Positions 33,046-40,758 of a stretch of DNA of 45,083 nucleotides are shown here, piece by piece. Both the position numbers and the translations under genes were made by a program. This stretch comes from Rhodoferax sp. (GTDB lineage: Bacteria > Pseudomonadota > Gammaproteobacteria > Burkholderiales > Burkholderiaceae_C). The stretch is taken from assembly GCF_025356155.1 (NCBI RefSeq), contig NZ_JANXUQ010000201.1:1-45083 (forward strand), given 5' to 3'. The notes beneath the pieces were generated by a model that was not told the DNA's origin, did no database searches, and saw only the letters and a list, made by a program, of their open reading frames with translations. Position 1 is the stretch's first letter. The number at the start of each line of letters is the position of its first letter.

Positions 33046-35772
33046 ATGCGTCCCTTGGACTTGGAATTTTTCGCCGCTGACGGCGCCGTTGCGCTGTTGG
33101 AAGCTGCGGTAACAACCGCAACGCAAGCGCAGCGCCCAGCCGCGCTGGTTGCACTCGCCTGGCAATTGCGCCAGCGCGATACCCAACGTGCACTGACACT
33201 AGCCGACACGGCCGACACCTGTCTTGCCGAGGCTGGCATACCCACTACCAACCACCACCATGCTGCTCGCCTGCAACTCATCCGCGCCGAGGCGAAGTGG
33301 CTGTTTGGCGAACTGGATGCAGCCAAGACCTTGGCCCAGGACGTGCTTCAAGATCTTGCCAGCGCGCCACAGGGCTCGGCGGACGACACCCTCTTGCGCC
33401 GCGCAGATGCCCATTGGCTGCTGGCCATGGTCGCAGCAGGTCAGGGCAATCTTACGCAAGCCCATACCGATTTGGAGGCCGCCATCGTCGCGGCCACGGG
33501 CGTAGACCCGGTGCGAGTGACCATGGCGCAGGCCGCCACGACAGGCTTCCTGGCCTTTCGCGATGTAGCGGCTGCCAAGACACGCGGACTGGCCTGTTTC
33601 ACCACAGACTCCACCGAACTGCACCCCGCCGCCGCCGCTGCGGTCGAGGATTTTTGGGGCCTCGTCGCGGGCCAAAGCGGCGATTACCTACAAGGCGTGC
33701 GACACTTCAGCAAGAGCTATCCCTTGTCGCTGGCCACCGGGCAGAAGCGGCGCGCGCTCGTCACCGGCACCAATATCGGCGGCAACCTCAACAGCCTGAA
33801 CGACTACAAGGCCTCATTCGAATGGATGCAACGCGCGCAGGACCTGGCGCGCCCCACTGGCTGGCCGGGCTTGATCGCCCTGGCCCAGTTACAAACGGCC
33901 GAGACCCTGCGCCTGCTGGAGCGCTTTGACGCCGCTGCCGATTTGTTGCGCGAAGCGCTGGCCATGCTGGCCTCACAACCGGGCTCGCGGTATTACGCGA
34001 TGGCGCTGCAATACCTGGCGGATGTCGAGCTGGACCGCAAGCATTGGGCCAGTGCGCTGGATATTTTCCGCCAGTTGGAGCAACGCGGCATCGCGGTCGG
34101 CCAGGCCGATCTGATGACCGAGGCATCGCGCGGGCAGGCCCGAGCGCTGCTGGAGCTGGGCCAGCCCGAGCCTGCTTTGCAGGCCGCACACGCCGCGTTG
34201 GCAAGCGCATCGGCCGATGCCTACCGCCGCATCGCCGCGCTGCGGGTGCTGGCCGACATCCACGCGCGGCACGCGCTGGCCGCCCCGTCCGACATGCTTG
34301 CTGCCAGCGCCACGCTGCACTACCTGCAGCAGGCGCTGGAAGCCGCGGCCACGATAGAGGACTACACCGTGCCCAGCGATTTGCTGGAGGTGCTGGCTCA
34401 GGCCTACGCCGACGGGGGCGACACGGCCAAGGCCTATGCGCTGTCCAAGCAGGCCATTGCCGCGCGGGAACGCACGCACAGCCAAGAGGCCAGCAACCGC
34501 GCTGTGGCGATGCAGGTGACGTATGAGACGCAGCGGGCGCGGGCCGAAGAACAGCACCAGCGCCAACTGGCCGAGGCCCATGCCGAGCGCGCCAATTTGC
34601 TGGAGCAGGCGAACGAGGCCTACCACGCCGTGCTGGAAAACGCACAGGACGCCATCGTGCTGACCGACAGCCATGGCCGCATCCACAACTGGAACCGCCA
34701 AGCTGTGCTGAGCTTCGGCTGGACGCGGGAAGAAGCTCTGGACAGAGACATCATCGGCATGCTGTTTCCCACCCGTTTCCGTGGCGAAGTGGGCACCACC
34801 ATCACGACCCAACTGGCGATGCAACAGAACACGCCGCGCCTGGAAATCATGGCGATGCGGCGCGACGGCACGGAGTTCCCGATCGAGCTGTCGGTGACCT
34901 TTTCCACCGTGCGCAGCCAGTTCGAATGCAGCTTCTTCATCCGCGACATCACACAACGCGTCAAGGCCGCGCTGGAGATTGCAGAATCCATGGCCCGGCA
35001 ACAAGAATTGGCCGATCTCAAATCGCGCTTCGTGGCCATCGCGTCCCACGAGTTCCGCACGCCGCTGGCAACCATCTTGTCGTCATCCGACTTGTTGAAG
35101 TTGTATGGCGAACGCATGGATGCGCAGGAGCGCGACGGCTGCTTCGCTTTCATCAGCGAAGCAGTGCACCGCATGAAAAACATGCTGGAAGATGTGCTAC
35201 TGATTGGCACGACCGATGCCGGCGTCTCGCAGTTCAAGCCCTGCGCACACGCACTGGGTCCGTTGTGCGAATCGATTGTCGAAGAGGTGCGCCACGGCTT
35301 TGCCGACAAATCCGCAACCGTGCATCCGATTGAATTCCGCATCGCAGATCCGCTGTGCCTGGCGGACCTGGACGAGCGCTGGTTCCGCCATATCTTTGGC
35401 AACCTGCTGTCCAACGCCGTCAAGTATTCGCCCGACGGCGGCGTGGTGCGCTTTGACGCCATCGTGCAGGGGCATGCGGTGGAATTTCAGGTCGCAGACC
35501 GGGGCATTGGCCTGCCGGAGCAGGACATTCCCCGCCTGTTTGAGAGCTTCTTCCGGGCCAGCAACAGCGGCAAAATCTCGGGCACGGGCTTGGGCCTGTC
35601 CATCGTCAAGCGGGCGGTGGAGTTGCACGGTGGCCGCATCGCGGTGGCGTCTGAACTCGGCAAGGGCACGACGTTTACCGTGGTGCTGCCCTTGCGCCAA
35701 GACGCGGGGCCTATGCGCATGACAGCGGCCGCCTCACATCTACAACCGGTAGGGCCAGAAGCTCTCTTGTAG
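33046..35772 (+). CDS. TPR-rich PAS-sensor histidine kinase (paralogue A)
   Basis: This 908-residue protein has no TM segment, so it is cytoplasmic. Residues about 1-470 are helical TPR-like repeats. A coiled coil spans about 470-525, PAS about 530-645 (AQDAIVLTDSHGRIHNWN), HisKA with the phospho-His in IASHEFRTPL (about 668), and HATPase with LLSNAVKYSPDGG, DRGIGLPEQDI and GTGLGLSIVKR. No receiver domain or adjacent response regulator is present. It starts MRPLDLEFF, fused in frame to a leader that is separate in B and C. The last residues after VVLPLRQ are read through antisense AraC-remnant DNA, so the tail differs from paralogue B. Confidence 0.93.
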   Translation: MRPLDLEFFAADGAVALLEAAVTTATQAQRPAALVALAWQLRQRDTQRALTLADTADTCLAEAGIPTTNHHHAARLQLIRAEAKWLFGELDAAKTLAQDVLQDLASAPQGSADDTLLRRADAHWLLAMVAAGQGNLTQAHTDLEAAIVAATGVDPVRVTMAQAATTGFLAFRDVAAAKTRGLACFTTDSTELHPAAAAAVEDFWGLVAGQSGDYLQGVRHFSKSYPLSLATGQKRRALVTGTNIGGNLNSLNDYKASFEWMQRAQDLARPTGWPGLIALAQLQTAETLRLLERFDAAADLLREALAMLASQPGSRYYAMALQYLADVELDRKHWASALDIFRQLEQRGIAVGQADLMTEASRGQARALLELGQPEPALQAAHAALASASADAYRRIAALRVLADIHARHALAAPSDMLAASATLHYLQQALEAAATIEDYTVPSDLLEVLAQAYADGGDTAKAYALSKQAIAARERTHSQEASNRAVAMQVTYETQRARAEEQHQRQLAEAHAERANLLEQANEAYHAVLENAQDAIVLTDSHGRIHNWNRQAVLSFGWTREEALDRDIIGMLFPTRFRGEVGTTITTQLAMQQNTPRLEIMAMRRDGTEFPIELSVTFSTVRSQFECSFFIRDITQRVKAALEIAESMARQQELADLKSRFVAIASHEFRTPLATILSSSDLLKLYGERMDAQERDGCFAFISEAVHRMKNMLEDVLLIGTTDAGVSQFKPCAHALGPLCESIVEEVRHGFADKSATVHPIEFRIADPLCLADLDERWFRHIFGNLLSNAVKYSPDGGVVRFDAIVQGHAVEFQVADRGIGLPEQDIPRLFESFFRASNSGKISGTGLGLSIVKRAVELHGGRIAVASELGKGTTFTVVLPLRQDAGPMRMTAAASHLQPVGPEALL

Positions 35773-35900
35773 CTGGAGGCCCTTGCCCAACGTTTCACGT
35801 GTAAAGCCGGTGATGCGCCATTGGTACGGATCATGTGGGATTGGTCAGAGTAGCCAGCGTCTGCTGGCGTAAGCGACCCCATTCGAGTAGCGTTATTTGG
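35740..35900 (-). pseudogene. AraC-family regulator remnant (C-terminal end, frameshifted)
   Basis: On the minus strand, one frame gives PADAGYSDQSHMIRT, the second-helix signature of AraC regulators. A shifted frame then gives WRITGFTRETLGKGLQLQES and WPYRL before TAG at 35740-35742. Together these are the end of an AraC-type DNA-binding domain with a one-base frameshift near 35815. The rest of the gene is gone. It overlaps the end of gene A in antisense. Confidence 0.65.
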
Positions 35901-36201
35901 CCAACGATTGGACAAGCCTGCACAACGGCATCTGCAATTTTAAATCACCGAGATATTTGAGCGTATACCTCCCGTGGATGAAAAAAATGCGCGTAGGATG
36001 GCAACTTTGATACCTTAAGATTGTGTTCAAGGGATTGGATAGTCCATCGACTAACCCGAGCCGCATGCTGCATGCTTGACGCTTAAAAGTGAAGGTGGCT
36101 TAACGCCTTTAGTGCATGCAAGCGCTCCTACTTTAGTAGTTGCTTGCGCTTATTGCGCCAAGACCACCAACCAATTTCGCAACAATCGTGCGGGGCTGGA
36201 G
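35773..36201. other. intergenic region with an AraC remnant; otherwise no gene
   Basis: The first 130 bp hold the AraC remnant and a GCCAGC-gtct-GCTGGC stem (35853-35868) inside it. The remaining 300 bp are A/T-richer with no supported frame, apart from a long frame on the plus strand that is antisense to the next gene. Confidence 0.5.
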
Positions 36202-36744
36202 TCAATGATCTCTTGCATTTCGACGCGCCGCCCCAAAAGAGATCGTCGTTTCCATAGCCTTTTGCCAAATGGAAATATAGTCGTCTATATTCACCAAAAA
36301 CTGTTGAAATTCGGTTTCTTCATTTCCACGATACAGCAGCTTTCCTATTCGAGTTACTGGATGGACGAGGAGGTAGGTTGTGATACCTATGAAGGGCTCG
36401 GGGCCTGTTGGACAACCGAAAAAAGCCCACGCAGTGATCTTTTTGGACAGGGCGCAGCTTTTCTCAAAGCTCCATTCTTTGGTATCGAAATCCCAACTAT
36501 CGGCGGCAATTGCGAAGTCCGCTGGAGGCATGGCGGCCAAGAAGTCATAGTGCTGCACGGTCAAATGTTCCTGCTCCGACAGCAAGGACAGAAAGTGACT
36601 GATTCCGTTCTCCAAGGTGCCAAGGACTGCCCAACATCCATGGCAGATGGCGACAGTGGAATCAATTTGCGCATCGACCAGCACAAAATCGTGGTTCTCG
36701 GTGGACTCCATCGTCAATTCAATAGATAGGGTCGATCGCTTCAT
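36202..36744 (-). CDS. hypothetical cytoplasmic protein
   Basis: This 180-residue protein starts at ATG 36744 (a GTG precedes it in frame). It is acidic and rich in aromatic residues (WAVLGTLENG, WDFDTKEWSFEK, FFGCPTGPEP), with no signal peptide or TM. I do not recognise the family. Its composition is like a real globular protein and clearly better than the overlapping plus-strand frame. It lies between sensor genes A and B but on the opposite strand, and its codons are A/T-richer. Confidence 0.55.
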   Translation of the reverse strand: MKRSTLSIELTMESTENHDFVLVDAQIDSTVAICHGCWAVLGTLENGISHFLSLLSEQEHLTVQHYDFLAAMPPADFAIAADSWDFDTKEWSFEKSCALSKKITAWAFFGCPTGPEPFIGITTYLLVHPVTRIGKLLYRGNEETEFQQFLVNIDDYISIWQKAMETTISFGAARRNARDH

Positions 36745-36889
36745 CACACCGTCTTCTTGAAGCTAATATCAAAACAAACAACGTATGTTTGCCGTGGGCG
36801 GGGCGGATAGTCGTATCAATACTTCGATTCGAAAAAGCTTGGTCCTTGCCATGTTGACTTAGACCATGCCTTTATTGGATTCAATCGGA

Positions 36890-37471
36890 TTAGGGTTTTT
36901 TCCGAGCGTTTGAAAGACTTGTTTGTACGCCAGGCGCTGCACTGATTGCCGGACCTTTGTAAACCGCGTCGGCCTTGGCTTTGTCGGCAGCAGCCTTGTT
37001 GTCAGCCGCATCCTGTGCAGCCATTTTTTCCTGGAATGCTTTGGCCGCTGCATCGGCTGCCTTCTTCTTGGCTTGTGCTTGCGCAAGAGTTTGCGCTGGA
37101 GCCATGGCGCCGTAGAACAGACCAGAGCGCTTCATGTTGCTATTGGGAGGCGGTGGCTTGATGAGGAAAGCGGCGACATTGCCCATGTGCACTGTCTTCT
37201 TCCCGTTACTAAGATTGGTTTCGATGTCAAAACCGCCCTGGCTGTCTTCAAAGCTTTCCCAGAGGCTGCCTTCATATACCCAGGCGCCCGTGTAGGAGGA
37301 AGCGTCATTGCCACCCCCGCCTCCGCCACCTCCTCCTCCTCCCGCACCTTGGTCAGGGCAGTTACCGAATTCGTGGTCGCAGCCATGATTCTTTTCGTAG
37401 GCGGTTAAAGCGTAGGCTTGTGATGCCATCAACATCGCTGTAGCAATGATCAGAACGCGTCTTGTATGCAT
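36890..37471 (-). CDS. secreted hypothetical protein with poly-Gly tract
   Basis: This 193-residue protein starts at MHTRRVLIIATAM with AAAGGAAA 7 bp upstream. It has a signal peptide (core VLIIATAMLMASQAYA), a Cys pair in GCDHEFGNC, 11 consecutive Gly at about 43-53, a short YTGAWVYEGSLWESF region, and an Ala/Lys-rich helical C-terminal half (AQAQAKKKAADAAAKAF). The homopolymer and helix may form a spacer or fibrous segment. No known family. Confidence 0.65.
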   Translation of the reverse strand: MHTRRVLIIATAMLMASQAYALTAYEKNHGCDHEFGNCPDQGAGGGGGGGGGGGNDASSYTGAWVYEGSLWESFEDSQGGFDIETNLSNGKKTVHMGNVAAFLIKPPPPNSNMKRSGLFYGAMAPAQTLAQAQAKKKAADAAAKAFQEKMAAQDAADNKAAADKAKADAVYKGPAISAAPGVQTSLSNARKKP

Positions 37472-37660
37472 GGAATTTCCTTTGTGTAGTTGAATAGTGC
37501 GAACCCGCAGTGCTAAGTCTTGAACTCGGACCGAACGGTTCAATTTCGTCATTCGGTCTTTGCACCACAGCTCTCTGACATACAAGAAATGGGCCACCGA
37601 AATAAGCCAATGAAATCAACGCTTCTCATACTTTTTAGCACCCCCGTCTGTCTGCATTTC

Positions 37661-37688
37661 CAGACAAAATCCTGACGCCACATATGAT
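37661..37688 (+). promoter_or_regulatory. promoter of sensor gene B
   Basis: CAGACA (37661-37666), a 16-bp spacer, then TATGAT (37683-37688). The ATATGATGGAGGG block matches the same position upstream of genes A and C. Confidence 0.5.
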
Positions 37689-37715
37689 GGAGGGCAATTG
37701 TTTACGACACGCGCA

Positions 37716-37778
37716 ATGCGTCCAATGGATTTGCATTTTCTCAACCAAACCACTTTTGCTTTAGTGGCACATACATGA
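37716..37778 (+). CDS. 20-codon leader ORF upstream of gene B
   Basis: ATG at 37716 opens MRPMDLHFLNQ and the frame ends TGA at 37776-37778, overlapping the ATG of B (ATGA). Its first residues MRPMDL match the start of protein A (MRPLDL) and the leader of C (MRPEDL). B has a poor ribosome binding site of its own, so translation may be coupled through this leader. Confidence 0.45.
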   Translation: MRPMDLHFLNQTTFALVAHT

Positions 37779-40453
37779 GTCAACCCTTGGAGTTCTACGC
37801 GACCGACGGTGCTGTCGCGCGACTGGAATCCGGCCTTGCAGCAGCTGTTGGCCCCGGGCACTTGCCTGCACTACTTGCCCTCGCATGGCAAATGCGCCAG
37901 CGCGATATCGGCCGGGCCTTGGCACTGGCCGATGCGGCCCAAACCAAAATGGACGCGCACGCATCGTTATACGAAGCCGAAAGCCAAAGGCGCTTTGGCG
38001 CACGGCTGCTGCTGATCCGTGCTGAGGCTAAACTTCTGTTCGGCGAGCTGGACGCCAGCACCGTGCTGTGCAACACCGCCTTGCAAGACTTTGCCGCGTG
38101 TGGCGACCCCATAGGCTGTGCCGACGCACACTGGTTGCAGTTCTCCGTCGCGCTGGGCCAAGGCAACGCGTCGGCGGCGGATGCTGCACTACGGGCCGCG
38201 ACGACGCAGGCACAACGTGGCGAAGACCCGGTGCGGGTCACCATCGCTCAGGCTGCACTCGCCACCCGTCACGTGTACCGCGATGCCCCGGGCGCTCAGG
38301 AACAGTGGGCCACTTGGGCCGCACAGTTTGCAAATGGCACCAACGGCCTACACCCGGCAGCCGCTACGTGGGTCGATGATTTTTTTGCCGCCATCGCGTC
38401 GCAAAGCAGCCATTATGTAGATGCCATCCGGCACCACAGCCGCAGTTACACACAGGCTTTGGCCACCGGTCAGATCCGCCGCGCGGTTATCGTTTCCACC
38501 AATCTCGGTGTCGAATTCAGCAACCTCAACGACCACCACACCGCGCTGGAGTGGATGCAGCGGGGCATGGATCTGGCGCGGCCCCACGCATGGCCTGGCA
38601 CGATGGGTGTGGCCCTGCTGCAGACCGCCGGCACTTTGCGCGAATTGGAACGCTTTGACGCGGCCCAAGGGTTGCTGTGCGAGGCCATGGTGCTGATGGC
38701 GCCGCTAGCCGCTTCGCGTAACTACGCGGTGGCATTGCGCTACCTGGGCGAAGTGGAGCTCAAGCGCGGCCAATACCCGCAGGCGCTGGCGAACTTCCAG
38801 TTGCTGGAGCAGCGGGCCACCGCGCTCAAGACCACAGACCTGCTGTGCAATGCCTTGCGCGGCCAAGCCCAGGCGCTGTTGGATCTGGGCCAGCCGCAAG
38901 CCGCGCTAGCCCAGGCACATGCGGCGTTGGTGGCCGCGCAGTCGCACACCAGCTTGCACCAGATCGACGCCTTGCGCGTACTGGCGGACATCCATGCCCG
39001 CCATCCGCAGCTTCCCGCCCCGCCCGGCATGCGCGTGGCAAGTGCCAGCCTACACTATCTACAGCAGGCGCAGGACGCGGCCGCAACGATAGAGAACTAC
39101 ACCGTGCCCGGCGACTTGCTGGAAGTGCTGGCCCAAGCCCATGCCGATGTGGGCGACAGCGCACAGGCGTTCGAACTGGCCAAGCAAGCCATAGCTGCGC
39201 GGCAAACCACCCATAGCCAGGAGGCCAGCAACCGCGCGGTCGCCATGCAGGTCGCGTTTGAGACCCAGCGCGCCCAGGCAGAAGAGTGCCACCAGCGCCA
39301 ACTGGCACAGGCCAACGCCGAGCGCGCCGACCAACTGGAGCAGGCCAACGCGGCGTACCACGCCGTGCTGGAGAACGCGCAAGACGCCATCGTGTTGACC
39401 GACAGCCAGGGCCGCATCCACCACTGGAACCAGCAGGCCGTCATCAGCTTTGGTTGGACGCCACTGGAGGCGCTGGGCCAGGACATTCTGGTGATGCTGT
39501 TCCCCGAACGATTCCGTCGCGATGTGGGCGCCACCATCACGCGCCAGCAGACGCACAGTGAGAACACTCCCCGCCTGGAAACCATGGTGATGCGGCGCGA
39601 TGGTGCCGAATTCCCCATCGAGCTGTCGGTCACATCCATGCACGTGCGTGGCGGATTCGAATGCAGCTTCTTCATCCGCGACATCACAAAGCGCATCAAG
39701 GCTGCGCTGGAGATTGCAGAATCCATGGCCCGGCAGCAGGAGTTGGCTGACCTCAAGTCGCGCTTCGTGGCCATCGCATCGCATGAATTCCGCACGCCGC
39801 TGGCGACTATTCTGTCGTCGTCCGACTTGTTGAAGCTGTATAGCGAGCGCATGGACGCGCAAGAGCGCGAGGGCTGCTTCACCTTCATCAGCGAAGCCGT
39901 ACACCGCATGCGCAACATGCTGGAAGACGTGCTACTGATTGGCACGACCGACGCCGGTGTCTCGCAGTTCAACCCTTCGGTACACGCGCTGGGGCCGTTG
40001 TGCGAATCGGTGGTCGAAGAAGCGCAGCGCGGTTTTGCCGGCAACGCCGCCACTCAGCACCGCATTGCGTTCCACATCGCAGACCCGCTGTGCCTGGCGG
40101 ATCTGGACGAGCGGTGGTTCCGCCACATCTTCGGCAATCTGCTGTCCAACGCCATCAAGTATTCGCCCGAAGGCGGCGTGGTGCGCTTTGCGGCCCGCGT
40201 GCAAGCAGATGAGGCGGAGTTTGTCGTGGCGGACCAGGGCATTGGCCTGCCGGAGCAGGATATTCCCCACCTGTTTGAGAGCTTCTTCCGCGCCAGCAAC
40301 AGCGGCAAAATCTCGGGCACCGGGCTGGGCCTGTCCATCGTCAAGCGTGCGGTGGAGCTGCATGGGGGGCGTATCGCCGTCGCGTCCGAACTCGGCAAGG
40401 GAACTACATTTACTGTGATACTGCCTTTACACCAATTGCTATTGATTCAATAG
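37775..40453 (+). CDS. TPR-rich PAS-sensor histidine kinase (paralogue B)
   Basis: This 892-residue cytoplasmic kinase has the same layout as A: TPR-like half (about 1-470), coiled coil, PAS (about 525-640), HisKA with His about 670 (IASHEFRTPL), and HATPase (LLSNAIKYSPEGG, GTGLGLSIVKR). From about residue 440 on it tracks protein A closely (about 30 differences in roughly 235 residues of the kinase core). The N-terminal half instead tracks protein C (4 differences in 64 residues around NLGVEFSNLND). The last five residues and stop (LLLIQ, TAG) are supplied by repeat copy R5. No response regulator is adjacent. Confidence 0.93.
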   Translation: MSQPLEFYATDGAVARLESGLAAAVGPGHLPALLALAWQMRQRDIGRALALADAAQTKMDAHASLYEAESQRRFGARLLLIRAEAKLLFGELDASTVLCNTALQDFAACGDPIGCADAHWLQFSVALGQGNASAADAALRAATTQAQRGEDPVRVTIAQAALATRHVYRDAPGAQEQWATWAAQFANGTNGLHPAAATWVDDFFAAIASQSSHYVDAIRHHSRSYTQALATGQIRRAVIVSTNLGVEFSNLNDHHTALEWMQRGMDLARPHAWPGTMGVALLQTAGTLRELERFDAAQGLLCEAMVLMAPLAASRNYAVALRYLGEVELKRGQYPQALANFQLLEQRATALKTTDLLCNALRGQAQALLDLGQPQAALAQAHAALVAAQSHTSLHQIDALRVLADIHARHPQLPAPPGMRVASASLHYLQQAQDAAATIENYTVPGDLLEVLAQAHADVGDSAQAFELAKQAIAARQTTHSQEASNRAVAMQVAFETQRAQAEECHQRQLAQANAERADQLEQANAAYHAVLENAQDAIVLTDSQGRIHHWNQQAVISFGWTPLEALGQDILVMLFPERFRRDVGATITRQQTHSENTPRLETMVMRRDGAEFPIELSVTSMHVRGGFECSFFIRDITKRIKAALEIAESMARQQELADLKSRFVAIASHEFRTPLATILSSSDLLKLYSERMDAQEREGCFTFISEAVHRMRNMLEDVLLIGTTDAGVSQFNPSVHALGPLCESVVEEAQRGFAGNAATQHRIAFHIADPLCLADLDERWFRHIFGNLLSNAIKYSPEGGVVRFAARVQADEAEFVVADQGIGLPEQDIPHLFESFFRASNSGKISGTGLGLSIVKRAVELHGGRIAVASELGKGTTFTVILPLHQLLLIQ

Positions 40454-40493
40454 CAAATTGTGCTTACTACACGAGGGCTGGCGGCGCAAATGG
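40436..40493 (+). repeat. dispersed intergenic repeat, copy R5
   Basis: TTGCTATTGATTCAATAGCAA (an inverted repeat) is followed by ATTGTGCTTACTACACGAGGGCTGG. Its first 18 bases are read as the last codons and stop of gene B. Confidence 0.8.
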
Positions 40494-40651
40494 GTGCGGC
40501 AATGCAACCTCTTCACGCGCCCCCCGATCCTGTTCATCTATGACAACGCAGGCTTAAAGCCTAGCTACGTCTCCAGCGAGAACCTGAACTATGCCGAAAA
40601 GGACAGGAATACCAACGCCAACACCATGACGGCGGCCGGGGGTATCTGGAT

Positions 40652-40680
40652 TTGCTGGAGATATGTTATCCACCTATGAT
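40652..40680 (+). promoter_or_regulatory. promoter of sensor gene C
   Basis: TTGCTG (40652-40657), a 17-bp spacer, then TATGAT (40675-40680). The following 30 bp up to ATGCGTCCC are nearly the same as upstream of gene A. Confidence 0.6.
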
Positions 40681-40707
40681 GGTGAGAATTCACTCCCGAT
40701 AGGCGCC

Positions 40708-40758
40708 ATGCGTCCCGAGGACTTGATTGCCCCAAACCCAAGGCTCCAACGTGCATAA
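40708..40758 (+). CDS. 16-codon leader ORF upstream of gene C
   Basis: ATG at 40708 opens MRPEDLIAPNPRLQRA and stops with TAA at 40756-40758, overlapping the GTG start proposed for C by 8 bp. The MRPxDL start corresponds to the true N-terminus of A and to the leader of B, so it seems to be a relic or coupling leader. Confidence 0.4.
   Translation: MRPEDLIAPNPRLQRA

Noticed and set aside
36076..36729. A 217-codon plus-strand frame between sensor genes A and B
   Set aside because: The minus-strand frame over the same DNA has a more protein-like composition; the plus frame has no ribosome binding site.
40458..40679. A 73-codon frame between B and C
   Set aside because: It starts inside repeat R5, runs into the promoter of C and matches no family I know.
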